Source: Paraburkholderia edwinii
GTDB taxonomy: Bacteria > Pseudomonadota > Gammaproteobacteria > Burkholderiales > Burkholderiaceae
Length of the DNA stretch: 64,000 nucleotides
Assembly (NCBI RefSeq): GCF_019428685.1
Contig: NZ_CP080096.1
Location: forward strand, 992,001 to 1,056,000
Direction: 5' to 3'
The position numbers and the translations under genes were made by a program. Under the pieces are notes generated by a model. The model did not search any database, was not told the DNA's origin, and saw nothing but the letters and a program-made list of their open reading frames with translations. Shown in pieces: positions 49,729 to 58,457 of the stretch. The first letter of the stretch is position 1; each line of letters opens with the position of its first letter.

Positions 49729-49860
49729 TTATCGTTCGCTCATGCGCACCGTGGTCTCCGGAATGCCGAGGCATTGCGCGGTTTCCTTGACGCTCATCTC
49801 CTCAACGCTGCGCGACACGAACGCGAGGCGAACCGCGTTCCGGGCCGCGTTGCACGGCCC
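49729..49860 (-). pseudogene. Remnant of an ECF sigma factor (region 4)
   Basis: The minus strand reads RNAVRLAFVSRSVEEMSVKE followed by TAQCLGIPETTVRMSER and a stop. This corresponds to sigma region 4 of ECF factors (R-x-V-F-x-L-R-x-V-E-x-x-S-V-x-E-T-A-x-x-L-G-I-P-E-x-T-V), with the recognition helix cut short before the usual R-x-x-R-A-R. No region 2 or start codon is found upstream, where the ClC gene ends. It is a decayed fragment. Confidence 0.7.
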
Positions 49861-49884
49861 GCAGGCGAAGGAGGAAAGCCGCGA

Positions 49885-51765
49885 TCAGCTATGCGGGGTC
49901 GTTTCTTTTGGCGGCGCGGCGAGCGGCTGTTTGCTGGCGCTCGGCCATAAGCCGATGTAGCGGAATTGCTCGCGTTTGTGCTCTTCTTCGAAGTGGCCGA
50001 GCGACGGTTTGATCAGATCGCTGCGCGACACGATGCCGATCAGGCGCATCGACTTGCGATCGGCCACCACCGGCAGCCGCTCGAGGCCGTGCACGGCAAG
50101 CCGCGTCGCGACCAGGCGGCAGGTTTCGTGCGGCAGGGCGATGGCCGGCGCGTCCTGCATCAGGTCGCCGACGCGCATGTCGAGCGCATCGGGCAGCATG
50201 TCGGAGGCTGCCGAGCCGCTCGTTTCGGCAGTCACGGCGGCGGCTGCCGCCATGCTTTTGTCCGCCGTTTCGCGAATGCGTTCGAGCGTCGCGCGGTCGA
50301 GTATGCCGAGCACCGCCTCGTTGCGGATGACCGGATAGGCGCGCCGCTTCTGGTTCGTGCCGAAGTACGTGGCAAGCGCGTCGCGCACGGTGACGTTCGC
50401 ATCGATCGCTTCGACGGTGCGCGACATCACTTCATCGATGTAATGACGCTCGAGCGGATCGACGCCATATTCGCGGTAGATGTGGTACCCGCGTCGCGCG
50501 ATCTTTTCCGTCATGATCGAGCGCTTCATGACGATCGTGGCGAAGCCGTGCGCGACCAGCGTGGCCGCCAGCAACGGTAGCAGCGCATTGGCATCGTGCG
50601 TGAGGCCGAAGGCGAAAACGATGGCCGTGAGCGGCGCGCCGAGCGTTGCACCGAGCGTGGCCGCCATGCAGACGAGCGGCCAGAGTGCCGGTTCGCCGCC
50701 GGGCAGCACATGTCCGAGCACGGTGCCGAGGCCTGCGCCGAGCATCAACAGTGGAGCGAGCACGCCGCCCGACGTGCCGGAGCCGAGCGCGACGACCCAG
50801 ATCACCGCTTTTACGACGAGCAGTGCGATGGCGATTTGCAACGCAATATGTTGATGCAGCAGGTCGCCGATCACGTCGTAACCGACGCCGAGCGCGCGCG
50901 GTTCGACAAAGCCGCCGATACCGACCACGAGTCCGCCCAATGCCGGCCACCACATCCAGTGCAGCGGCAGACGCCCGAACAGGTCCTCGACCTTGTAGAG
51001 CGCGGACGAAAGGCCCGACGCAAGCGCTCCCGAAAGCACCCCCGCGATCGCGCAGGATACGAGCGACATCGCGCTCGGCTCCGCGGTTTGCAGCGGAAAA
51101 AGCGGCGCCGTGCCGAAAAACACGGCGCGGCCGAAGCCGGCCACCGCGCACGCAAGCGCGACCGGCAGGAAACTGCGCGGGCGCCATTCGAACAGCAGCA
51201 GTTCGACGGCGAGCAGCACTGCCGCGACCGGTGTGCCGAACACCGCGGTCATGCCGGCGGCCGCACCCGCGACGAGCAGCGTCTTGCGCTCGGCCGAGGT
51301 AACCTTGAAACATTGCGCGAGCAGCGACCCCAGCGCGCCGCCCGTCATGATGATCGGGCCTTCCGCGCCGAACGGGCCGCCGCTGCCGATCACGATGCCC
51401 GACGACAGCGGCTTCAGAATCGCGACTTTCGGCGACATGCGACTCTTGCCGAACAAAATGGCCTCGATGGCCTCGGGAATGCCGTGACCGCGAATTTTCT
51501 CCGAGCCGTAACGCGCCATAAACCCGACGATGAGCCCGCCCGCGATCGGAATCAGCACGACCCACGGGCCGAGCGTGTTCAGTGCCGGCGAACGGTCGGC
51601 GAACGAAAAGCTGCCGAAGAAGAACAGATTCGTGAACAGATGGATCAGGCTCAGCAGCACGAATGCAGCGAGCGTGGCGAGCAAGCCGATCACGACGGCA
51701 AGCGCGGAGATGCCGGGTAGACGGGCGTTGCTGGAAAAATCGCGCTTGTGGTCGTCGTGATTCAT
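49885..51765 (-). CDS. ClC-type chloride channel/antiporter with C-terminal CBS pair
   Basis: 626 residues. The ClC core (about 20-430) has the selectivity segments GSGGPFGAEGP (GAEGP instead of the common GREGP/GKEGP) and GSGTSGGVLAP. Two CBS domains occupy about 455-600 (DEVMSRTVEAIDANVTVRDAL, GLERLPVVADRKSMRLIGIVSRSDL). It moves Cl- or another anion across the inner membrane, probably gated by nucleotides through CBS. It lies seven bases downstream of the MarR gene and is probably under its palindromic operator (52227-52245). Confidence 0.94.
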   Translation of the reverse strand: MNHDDHKRDFSSNARLPGISALAVVIGLLATLAAFVLLSLIHLFTNLFFFGSFSFADRSPALNTLGPWVVLIPIAGGLIVGFMARYGSEKIRGHGIPEAIEAILFGKSRMSPKVAILKPLSSGIVIGSGGPFGAEGPIIMTGGALGSLLAQCFKVTSAERKTLLVAGAAAGMTAVFGTPVAAVLLAVELLLFEWRPRSFLPVALACAVAGFGRAVFFGTAPLFPLQTAEPSAMSLVSCAIAGVLSGALASGLSSALYKVEDLFGRLPLHWMWWPALGGLVVGIGGFVEPRALGVGYDVIGDLLHQHIALQIAIALLVVKAVIWVVALGSGTSGGVLAPLLMLGAGLGTVLGHVLPGGEPALWPLVCMAATLGATLGAPLTAIVFAFGLTHDANALLPLLAATLVAHGFATIVMKRSIMTEKIARRGYHIYREYGVDPLERHYIDEVMSRTVEAIDANVTVRDALATYFGTNQKRRAYPVIRNEAVLGILDRATLERIRETADKSMAAAAAVTAETSGSAASDMLPDALDMRVGDLMQDAPAIALPHETCRLVATRLAVHGLERLPVVADRKSMRLIGIVSRSDLIKPSLGHFEEEHKREQFRYIGLWPSASKQPLAAPPKETTPHS

Positions 51766-51772
51766 GGTGGTT

Positions 51773-52186
51773 TTACAGATCGATTTGCGGAATCGTAAAG
51801 GCGCCTTTGAGCGATCTCAGTTCGGCGCGATGCAGTTCGGCGAGGCGCGACAGCACGCGCTCGCCGGCTTTCAAAAGATGGACTTCCACTTGCCGGCGAT
51901 CGGCTTCGCTGACACGCCGCTCGACCAGCCCCAGTGCTTCGCAACGCGACACCAGCGCAACGACGCCGTGATGCTGCGCCTGTAACCGCTCGGCGAGCTC
52001 GCCGATGGTGGCCCATTCGCGGTCCGGGTAGCCTTTGATATGCAGCAGCAACAGATATTGCAGCGGCGTGATGCCTTCGCCTTGTGCGGCCTGCTCGGAA
52101 AATCGTTCGAAACGCCGCATCTGATAGCGGAATTCCGATAGCTGCTCGAAGTCGGCTTTAGCCAACTCGCGTGCGAGGGTTTTCAT
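51773..52186 (-). CDS. MarR-family repressor of the ClC operon
   Basis: 137 residues. Winged helix at about 35-100 with ITPLQYLLLLHIKGYPDREWATIGELAERLQAQHHGVVALVSRCEALGLVERR. The last residues are FTIPQIDL. It is the first gene of a two-gene operon with the ClC gene. A perfect 19-bp palindrome 41 bases upstream of its ATG and an imperfect copy upstream of the HPP gene suggest that it autoregulates and controls both transporters. The ligand is unknown. Confidence 0.93.
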   Translation of the reverse strand: MKTLARELAKADFEQLSEFRYQMRRFERFSEQAAQGEGITPLQYLLLLHIKGYPDREWATIGELAERLQAQHHGVVALVSRCEALGLVERRVSEADRRQVEVHLLKAGERVLSRLAELHRAELRSLKGAFTIPQIDL

Positions 52187-52226
52187 ACGAAAGTTCGCCG
52201 GAAGAGAGACTAGGGGAAACCTCTAA

Positions 52227-52245
52227 TATATCACAAGGTGATATA
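52227..52245. promoter_or_regulatory. Palindromic operator of the marR-ClC operon
   Basis: TATATCAC-AAG-GTGATATA, a perfect 8-bp inverted repeat around three bases, within the 61-bp gap between the MarR start and the HPP stop. It overlaps a -10-like TATATT on the minus strand. A second copy with an intact right half is at 53550-53568. Confidence 0.7.
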
Positions 52246-52247
52246 AA

Positions 52248-53426
52248 TTACGCTGCCCGGTAGGCTGGCGCGCGTGTGCGCCGGTAAAGGCCGGCGATCA
52301 GATCGGCCTGGGTGATGATGCCGGCCAGGCGGCGATGCGCATCGAGCACCGGGATGTGGTGGTGGCCATGCGTGGCGAAGATCGGCACCAGTTCGACGAT
52401 GGGCGTGTCGACGGTAACCGTATGCACGTGGTTGGTCATCAGCGACTGGACCGTCGAGCGGCGCGCGGGCCGCGAGAGCCCGAGGCTAGGGCGCGGTGTG
52501 AACCAGCGCCGCGACCATTTTTCGATCCAGCCGGGCCGTGCTTCGGACGCACTGCTCGCGAGATTCGCGCGCGTGACGATGCCGATCACGCGCCGGTCGT
52601 CGGTAATCACCGGCAAGGCTTTGATGCCGTGCTGGTTCAACAGATAGGACGCGGTGCCCGCGGTCGCGCCGGGCGCGACGGTGATAACCGGATTCGACAT
52701 GATGTCGCGGCAGGTTAGCTCGCCGAAATTACGTGCGTACGCTTGCATTTCCGTCTCGCGCAGCAGCGTTTCGAGATCGTCCGGGTTCACGTCGAGCAGT
52801 TCGCTGCGACGGCGCAGCACGGCTTCGAGATCGGCGCGCAGCGACGGCTGATGCGCGGCCGGATCGGCCGTCGCGTCGCGCGGGACCAGCGCGACGTGCG
52901 GATAGCGGTGCCCGGTGATCGCGTGGTAGACCAGCGCGGACCCCAGCAGGAATAGCGATTGCACGAACACAGGTTCGATGATGAAGCGGAAACCAAGCGC
53001 GTGGATCGCGGGGCCGCCGAGTACGGCTGTTAACGCGACCGCACCCGATGGCGGGTGAATGCAGCGGAACGCGAACATCGCGGCGATCGCACCGGCTGCC
53101 GCCAGCGCGGCCGCGATGAACGGATCGGGAACGAGCATGCCGCAGATCACGCCGACCGTTGCCGATACGAGATTGCCGCCGATCAGCGACCAGGGCTGCG
53201 CGAGCGGACTGGCCGGTACTGCGAACAGCAGAACGGCCGAGGCGCCCATTGGCGCGATCAGCATCGGAAACGCGGCGCTTGAGCCGAACGACACCTGCAT
53301 CAGCGTCGCGGTGAGCGCGAGACCGATAAACGCTCCCGCGGACGAGCGAATCCGCTCCGGCCACTTGAGGAGGATGGGGCCGGGCATAAAGCTGGCCAGC
53401 CAGCGGATCACGTTGGTTCGGGACAC
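52248..53426 (-). CDS. HPP-family membrane protein with C-terminal CBS domains
   Basis: 392 residues. The HPP domain (about 25-175, four or five helices) contains the family motif in FRCIHPPSGAVALTAVLGG. Two CBS domains follow (about 240-300 and 325-385; CRDIMSNPVITVAPGATAGTA, LMTNHVHTVTVDTPIVELVP). HPP proteins include the chloroplast/cyanobacterial nitrite transporter NitT1-type group, so anion transport is plausible. Like its neighbour ClC it is a CBS-regulated membrane protein, and it has a copy of the ClC operator upstream. Confidence 0.93.
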   Translation of the reverse strand: MSRTNVIRWLASFMPGPILLKWPERIRSSAGAFIGLALTATLMQVSFGSSAAFPMLIAPMGASAVLLFAVPASPLAQPWSLIGGNLVSATVGVICGMLVPDPFIAAALAAAGAIAAMFAFRCIHPPSGAVALTAVLGGPAIHALGFRFIIEPVFVQSLFLLGSALVYHAITGHRYPHVALVPRDATADPAAHQPSLRADLEAVLRRRSELLDVNPDDLETLLRETEMQAYARNFGELTCRDIMSNPVITVAPGATAGTASYLLNQHGIKALPVITDDRRVIGIVTRANLASSASEARPGWIEKWSRRWFTPRPSLGLSRPARRSTVQSLMTNHVHTVTVDTPIVELVPIFATHGHHHIPVLDAHRRLAGIITQADLIAGLYRRTRAPAYRAA

Positions 53427-53549
53427 GATGAGCGGGTACGGGGCAATGAATGGCGAGGGCGCCGGTGTCTCCCTCTTCTATTTATCCACACCGACGACGG
53501 CAAAAGACGTTCGCGGCACAGCCGGGATATCTCGACCAGCGATCGTAAT

Positions 53550-53568
53550 TATATTTGAACGTGATATA
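53550..53568. promoter_or_regulatory. Second copy of the MarR operator, upstream of the HPP gene
   Basis: TATAT-TTGAAC-GTGATATA: the right half (GTGATATA) and the outer five bases of the left half match the palindrome at 52227-52245; the inner left half is degenerate. It is 124 bases upstream of the HPP start, in a 346-bp gap otherwise free of genes. Confidence 0.6.
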
Positions 53569-53772
53569 AATGATCAATTCCCCTCAACATTCCGGGTGAT
53601 TGAAAAAGGTACCTGTCAAGGCTGTGAAAGCGCGGAGTAAGTCTGCCCGACTCGCTGAAACGCCTCACACCATGACATAAAATGGATGCGAGACATACCG
53701 GATTCGAGTCCGGAAAACCCGGGCAGAAAAGCCTTCGCAGGCAAACACGTGCTCAGGGAAGGAGGCATTGTG

Positions 53773-54087
53773 ATGATCACTTTTCAATCCCGCGCCACGC
53801 CCGATGTGGTGATGCTCCGGGATCTCGCCCACTATCTTCTGGGTCTTGTCGGAAAACGGCTCGACGCACGCGGCGTCATCCTGCACGACGAATTGCCGGG
53901 CGCGATCAGCCGCCTCGAAGCCGCCATTACCGATGACGACAAGGCGGAGGCCGCGCTCGAAGCGCTGCATTATGCGCGCGATCGCCATGAGGACGCGGGC
54001 GGCGGGCTCGCGCAGCGGGCCTGGCCGTTTCTCGACATGATGCGCGAAGCGTATCGGCAGGACGCCGATATTATCTGGGGGCTGTAG
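53773..54087 (+). CDS. DUF1840 family protein
   Basis: 104 residues from the ATG at 53773 (AAGGAGG seven bases upstream; a GTG three bases earlier is also possible). The DUF1840 pattern is clear: MITFQSRATPDVVMLRDLAHYLLGLVGKRLDARGVILHDELPGAI, and a C-terminal WPFLDMMREAYRQDADIIWG. A small cytoplasmic protein of unknown function, common in beta-proteobacteria. It is convergent with a LysR gene. Confidence 0.9.
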   Translation: MITFQSRATPDVVMLRDLAHYLLGLVGKRLDARGVILHDELPGAISRLEAAITDDDKAEAALEALHYARDRHEDAGGGLAQRAWPFLDMMREAYRQDADIIWGL

Positions 54088-54136
54088 CGCGAGGCGCACG
54101 CGCCGGCGGCTTGAGACGTCAAAACTTCAAGCGGCG

Positions 54137-55045
54137 TCAGGCGATCCGGTTCAACGCCGGGTCCGTGCGCAGACGCTCGATCGCGAGATCGAGAAACGCG
54201 CGCACTTTCTGCGTTGCGTGCCGGCCTTCGCGATGCACGACATGAATCGGCAGCGGCGGCGGCTCGAATTCCTCGAGCAGCACTTGCAGCGTGCCGGCGC
54301 GCAGCTGGTTGGCGATCTGATACGAGAGCGGCCGCACGATGCCGAATCCCCTCACGGCGGCCGCGATGGCCGCGTCGTTGGATGTGCTCGTCATGCGCGG
54401 CTGCACGCGCAGCGCGTGAATGCGGCGCTCGACGGTGAAGCGCCACTCCGACGAATTCGACGCGGAGCTCGTTGATATGATGGTGTGCGCGTTGAGATCG
54501 TCGGGTGTGCGCGGTATGCCGCAGCGCTCGAGATACGCCGGCGACGCGCAGACCACGCGCCGCACGGTGCCGACGCGAATCGCCTGCAGCGACGAGTTCG
54601 GCAGTTCGCCGATACGCACCGCGACGTCGATGCCTTCATCGACGAGATTGACGACGCGATCGAGAAACCAGCAGTTCATATCCACTTCGGGATAACGCGT
54701 CAGATATTCGACGACAATCGGCGTCACATACAACGCGCCGAACAGCACGGGCGCGGTGATCGTCATCACGCCGCGCGGCGCTTCATGCTCGCCGCTCGCC
54801 GATTGCTCGGCCTCATCGATTTCGCCGAGAATGCGCCGGCAGTTTTCGAAGTAGGTCGCGCCGGTTTCGGTCAGGCGGACGATGCGCGTCGTGCGTGTGA
54901 GCAGCCGCACGCCGAGATGTTCTTCGAGTTCCGTGACGATGCGGCTGACCACCGATGGCGACACGTCGAGCTTGCGCGCGGCCGCCGAAAACCCGCCGGT
55001 TTCGGCGACCGTGACGAAGGTGGTCATTGCCTGCAGTCGATCCAT
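54137..55045 (-). CDS. LysR-family transcriptional regulator
   Basis: 302 residues. Winged helix at about 1-60 (MDRLQAMTTFVTVAETGGFSAAARKLDVSPSVVSRIVTELE), effector domain about 90-295, with GVMTITAPVLFGALYVTP typical of the CrgA-like subgroup. It is encoded on the same strand and 56 bases downstream of the P450 gene's stop, so the two may share a transcript. The target and effector are unknown. Confidence 0.93.
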   Translation of the reverse strand: MDRLQAMTTFVTVAETGGFSAAARKLDVSPSVVSRIVTELEEHLGVRLLTRTTRIVRLTETGATYFENCRRILGEIDEAEQSASGEHEAPRGVMTITAPVLFGALYVTPIVVEYLTRYPEVDMNCWFLDRVVNLVDEGIDVAVRIGELPNSSLQAIRVGTVRRVVCASPAYLERCGIPRTPDDLNAHTIISTSSASNSSEWRFTVERRIHALRVQPRMTSTSNDAAIAAAVRGFGIVRPLSYQIANQLRAGTLQVLLEEFEPPPLPIHVVHREGRHATQKVRAFLDLAIERLRTDPALNRIA

Positions 55046-55101
55046 GCCTGATTACGCGCTGTTGTTGGCTGTTGTTGTTGCCCGCTGTGATTGTCGCTGT
55101 T

Positions 55102-56553
55102 TTATGCCGCTTGCGGACGGATAGTCAGATTGATCGGCATCTTGCTCGGCTTCATGATGAAGTCGTTGATTTCCTCGATCTCCGACGCGTCGACGGCGAG
55201 CTTCGCTTCGAAGTTTGCGGCGAGCATCGACAGCGCCGCACGCATTTCGACGCCGGCCAGATGGCGCCCCGGGCATACACGCGGACCCGCGCCGAATTGC
55301 AGATAGGCGCGCTGTTCGTGTGCGCCGCGCGCGGGGTCGCGCGCATGCAGCCAGCGGTCCGGATCGAAGCGCTCCGGATTCACGAAGTTTGCCGGGTTAT
55401 GCATAGCCGGGCGATTGAGGAAAAACATGAACGTGCCGGCGGGCACGAGCACATCGCCCATCGTCACGTCTTCGAGCGGCTCGAACGAACTGAGCGCGGC
55501 GACCGGCTTGAAGCGGCCGGTTTCGGTGCAGACCGCTTCGAACACGTCGAGCTCCTTGAGCCTGGCGTAGTCGGTGCAGACGGGCTCGGTGCCGAGCACC
55601 GCGCGCGCGTCTTTGGCGAGGCGCGCCTGCAAAGGCGCGTCGGTCGCGATGAACATCGTCGACCAGGCCAGCGAGTTCGCGGTCGTATCTTCGCCGGCGA
55701 GCAGCATGGTCAGCACGTTCGCGGAAACCTGATCGTCGGTGATGCCGGAATCGGGCGTATCGCGCATTGCGAGCATAGCTTCGAGCAGATTGCGCGGCAT
55801 GTCCGACGGTTCGTCGTGCATGCGTTCGCGCGCGCGTTCCATCATCCGTCGTACATAGCGGTGAATCTCGATCAGCGCGCGGTCGAGGCGCCTGTCGCGC
55901 GGCAGTTTGATGTAATGCCAGTACGGGAACGGCGCGCTCGTGCGCGACATCAGCGCCGGCATGACCAGCTTCAGATGCTCCTGAATCACGTTCGTGTCGC
56001 GTTCGAGCGTGCGCGGATCTTCGCCGAATGCGAGCGCGCTCGTCACGTCGACCGAATAGCGCTTCATTTCCTCGACCATATCGACGGTGCGCTGCTCCTG
56101 CGCCGCGCGCATCCAGCGCGTGTAGAGCCGGCCAGTGATCTCGGCGAGCGTCGGGTAGACGGCGCGGATATGCGGAATGGACAGCGCCTGCATCACGAGC
56201 CGGCGCTGCGGCTCCCATGCCACGCCTTCCGCGGAAAAAAGGCCGTTCGCGCCGAATTCCGCGAGCACCGTTTCAACCGGCTTGAACCGGCGATAGCGGT
56301 GCGGGCGTTCGCGCGAGATGCCTTGCACGTGATCGGTGTCGCCGAGCACGACGATCTGCTGCCCGGGCATGCGGAACATATAGGGCGTGCCCAGTTCGCG
56401 GCCCCAGCGTTCGAGGTTCAGGTGAAACGTTCGTAGCGAAACCTGGTGCATATTGCCGATGATCGGCAAGCCTTTCGGTGACGGCAGGTCGGTCAGCTGC
56501 CGCAGCCGCGTGCCGTCGGTTCGGTTCGTATTGCCGCTTGCAGTGGTGCTCAT
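55102..56553 (-). CDS. Cytochrome P450
   Basis: 483 residues from the ATG at 56553 (GGAGA five bases upstream); the open frame to 56715 has no ribosome binding site. I-helix oxygen-binding motif AGEDTT, K-helix ETGR and heme-ligand Cys427 in FGAGPRVCPGRHLAG are present. There is no N-terminal membrane anchor, so it is a soluble class I-type enzyme needing separate redox partners, none of which are adjacent. PSPKGLPIIGNMHQV at the N-terminus resembles CYP102/fatty-acid-type and CYP4-like enzymes. The substrate is unknown. The downstream LysR gene may be its regulator. Confidence 0.95.
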   Translation of the reverse strand: MSTTASGNTNRTDGTRLRQLTDLPSPKGLPIIGNMHQVSLRTFHLNLERWGRELGTPYMFRMPGQQIVVLGDTDHVQGISRERPHRYRRFKPVETVLAEFGANGLFSAEGVAWEPQRRLVMQALSIPHIRAVYPTLAEITGRLYTRWMRAAQEQRTVDMVEEMKRYSVDVTSALAFGEDPRTLERDTNVIQEHLKLVMPALMSRTSAPFPYWHYIKLPRDRRLDRALIEIHRYVRRMMERARERMHDEPSDMPRNLLEAMLAMRDTPDSGITDDQVSANVLTMLLAGEDTTANSLAWSTMFIATDAPLQARLAKDARAVLGTEPVCTDYARLKELDVFEAVCTETGRFKPVAALSSFEPLEDVTMGDVLVPAGTFMFFLNRPAMHNPANFVNPERFDPDRWLHARDPARGAHEQRAYLQFGAGPRVCPGRHLAGVEMRAALSMLAANFEAKLAVDASEIEEINDFIMKPSKMPINLTIRPQAA

Positions 56554-56936
56554 GGGGGTCTCCGGAATGGTCTCCGCTAAGGCGTGGCGCTCGCACGGGC
56601 GAGCCGCGTGGCGTGCGACGCAAGCCGTTTTACGGCTCGCTTGCAGTACGCGTGCATTGCTCCGACTAATGCCTGGGCGCCATTGTATGCGGTTCGCAAG
56701 ATTTTGCGCATGCACGCGAAGCGGCTTGCCGCAGGACGAACGTCACACCCTCAAGCATGCATCGTGTGCACGTATCGAGGCAAACGTGGCGGTGGCGCTG
56801 GCATATCGGGAACAGAACGTGCATGATCGCTGCACGCGCGGATAGTCGTGCCAATGCATGAGTGCACTGGTGCTGGTATTGGCGGCGATCCGGCCGTACC
56901 AACCATTTCGACGCATCGTTCCCCGGAGACTCGAGC
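56554..56936. other. Divergent gap between P450 and phasin genes
   Basis: 383 bp with no recognised gene or dyad. It contains the promoters of both flanking genes; no convincing -35/-10 pair was found by eye. Confidence 0.4.
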
Positions 56937-57356
56937 ATGGAACCCAAAGACGCAGCCAATCCGTTTGCCGAATTCAACAAGATGCTGGAGCAGTTCAAGT
57001 TGCCCGGCTTCGATGTTCCGGCTGTGATGGAAGCGCGGCGCAAGGATATCGAAGCGCTGATTGCCGCGAACCAGATGGCGCTGCAAGGCATGCAGTCGCT
57101 TGCGCAGCAGCAGGCGGAAATGCTGCGCTCGACGCTCACCGAACTGCAGACGCTCGCGGCGAAGCAGGCGGCCGCCGGCGGCATGCCGTCCGCGCAGACG
57201 GCCGAGCTCGTTCAGCAGACGCTGCACAAAGCGCTGGCCGACATGCAGCAGCTCGCGCAGGCCGCGTACCGCTCGCAAGCCGATTCGTATGCGGTAATCG
57301 CGAAGCGGGTCGAAGAAAACGTGCAGGAACTCAAAACGCTGCTGCAAAAGCAGTAA
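56937..57356 (+). CDS. Phasin-family protein
   Basis: 139 residues from the ATG at 56937 with GGAG eight bases upstream. The phasin pattern is present: NPFAEFNKMLEQFKLPGFDVPAVMEARRKDIEALIAANQMALQGMQSLA, followed by an amphipathic, Gln/Ala/Leu-rich helix with Ala-rich repeats (QQTLHKALADMQQLAQAAY). Phasins coat polyhydroxyalkanoate granules in the cytoplasm. It is a short variant. No phaC is adjacent; the thiolase gene 5.5 kb downstream could feed the same pathway, but that is only inference. Confidence 0.88.
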   Translation: MEPKDAANPFAEFNKMLEQFKLPGFDVPAVMEARRKDIEALIAANQMALQGMQSLAQQQAEMLRSTLTELQTLAAKQAAAGGMPSAQTAELVQQTLHKALADMQQLAQAAYRSQADSYAVIAKRVEENVQELKTLLQKQ

Positions 57357-57431
57357 CCGGACGAACGGCGCCGCCGATCTCATCGCCTTTGAGGCGAGTC
57401 CGGCGCCCTCGATATTTGCTGTGTTCGAGGG

Positions 57432-57460
57432 TTGACAGTGTGCGTACGCACATATATTCT
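57432..57460 (+). promoter_or_regulatory. Promoter of marR1 with 14-bp palindromic operator in the spacer
   Basis: TTGACA (57432-57437) is followed by the perfect palindrome TGTGCGTACGCACA (57439-57452) and a -10 region TATATTCT (57453-57460). The predicted start lies at about 57466-57468, that is at the ATG itself. Related sites occur at 57953-57966 and 58458-58471. Confidence 0.7.
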
Positions 57461-57467
57461 ACCAAGC

Positions 57468-57890
57468 ATGAACAAGCCCTTGTCCCATGACGAATGCAAC
57501 TGCTTTGCACTGCGCCAGGCCGCGCGCTTTGTGACGCAGATCTACGAACGCCATCTGAGCCGGGTCGGCCTGACGGCGGCGCAGTACACGATCATGGCGA
57601 AGCTTTCGCGCAAGCCGCAACTCACTATGGTGGATCTGGCCGATTCGATGGTCATGGAGCGCACCACGCTGGTTCGCGCACTGAAGCCGCTGCAGCGCGA
57701 CGGGCTGATCGTCAGCGAGGCGTCGGAGCATGACGGCCGCACTTATCTGTTCAGCTTGTCCGACGCGGGCAAGCACCTGTTCGAGCAGGCAGCCACCGCA
57801 TGGCGCGAAGCGCAGGACGAGTTCGAAGCGAAGTTCGGCAAGACACGCGCCAAAGCGTTGCGCAGCGAACTTTTCAGCATGACTGCGTGA
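57468..57890 (+). CDS. MarR-family repressor 1 of the efflux locus
   Basis: 140 residues from the ATG at 57468; an open frame from 57432 would begin inside the -35 box. Winged helix about 30-100 with LTAAQYTIMAKLSRKPQLTMVDLADSMVMERTTLVRALKPLQRDGLI. No ribosome binding site precedes the ATG and the promoter sits right against it, so the mRNA is probably leaderless. It is a paralogue of the next gene; the recognition helices (MVMERTTLVRA) are identical. N-terminal Cys residues (ECNCFALRQAARF) may be redox-active. Confidence 0.93.
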   Translation: MNKPLSHDECNCFALRQAARFVTQIYERHLSRVGLTAAQYTIMAKLSRKPQLTMVDLADSMVMERTTLVRALKPLQRDGLIVSEASEHDGRTYLFSLSDAGKHLFEQAATAWREAQDEFEAKFGKTRAKALRSELFSMTA

Positions 57891-57952
57891 TTTCCTGTTT
57901 TTGTTTGAAGAAAGTCGCGATCAGCTTGACCTTATTAACTTGACAGTGATTT

Positions 57953-57966
57953 TGTGTATATGCACT
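57953..57966. promoter_or_regulatory. Operator copy at marR2
   Basis: TGTGTATATGCACT matches the palindrome TGTGCGTACGCACA at ten of fourteen positions. It overlaps the start of marR2 (ATG at 57960). TTGACA at 57940-57945 lies directly upstream. Confidence 0.55.
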
Positions 57967-58406
57967 CAGAAGATGAACCTATCAGCACGCCGTTGTTGCC
58001 CGACGATTGCTTCGCGATCCGGCAGGCCGCGCGTTTCGTATCTCAGATCTACGACCGGCACGTCGGCAAGGTCGGCCTGAAGATCACGCAGTTCTCGATC
58101 CTGAACCGGATTCGCCGCAGACCCGGCATCACGATGAAGGAACTGGCCGAGTGGATGGTGATGGAGCGCACGACGCTGGTGCGCGCGATCCAGCCGCTGC
58201 AGCGCGACGGCCTCGTGCGCAGCGACGCTTCGGAGGCAGATCGCCGCGCATTCCAGATGCGTTTGACGGACGCGGGCCTCGAGAAACTCCAGGAGGCGGC
58301 GAGCCACTGGCATGACGCCCAGCAAGAGTTTGAAAAGCATTTCGGCGCGCAGCGCGCCGCGTCGTTGAGGCAGGAACTGTTCGATTTGACGAAAAAGCCG
58401 CTTTAA
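57960..58406 (+). CDS. MarR-family repressor 2 of the efflux locus
   Basis: 148 residues from the ATG at 57960 (a GTG at 57954 is possible). Same fold as its neighbour: DDCFAIRQAARFVSQIYDRH, ITMKELAEWMVMERTTLVRAIQPLQRDGLVRSDASEADRR. Only one Cys remains where marR1 has two. No ribosome binding site; the ATG sits within the operator copy, so binding would block both transcription and initiation. The duplication probably arose in tandem. An intrinsic terminator separates it from the efflux genes. Confidence 0.92.
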   Translation: MHSEDEPISTPLLPDDCFAIRQAARFVSQIYDRHVGKVGLKITQFSILNRIRRRPGITMKELAEWMVMERTTLVRAIQPLQRDGLVRSDASEADRRAFQMRLTDAGLEKLQEAASHWHDAQQEFEKHFGAQRAASLRQELFDLTKKPL

Positions 58407-58425
58407 GCAACAAAGGCAAAGGAAC

Positions 58426-58447
58426 GCGCCTGAAGGCGCATTTTTTT
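58426..58447 (+). terminator. Intrinsic terminator after marR2
   Basis: GCGCC-tgaa-GGCGC followed one base later by seven T. It isolates the regulators from the efflux operon, which therefore needs its own promoter. Confidence 0.8.
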
Positions 58448-58457
58448 AACCCCTTGA

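Noticed and set aside
50596..51720. 374-codon plus-strand open frame
   Set aside because: Antisense to the ClC gene; Arg/Glu/His-rich shadow.
55027..56436. 469-codon plus-strand open frame
   Set aside because: Antisense to the P450 gene; no domain or start signal.
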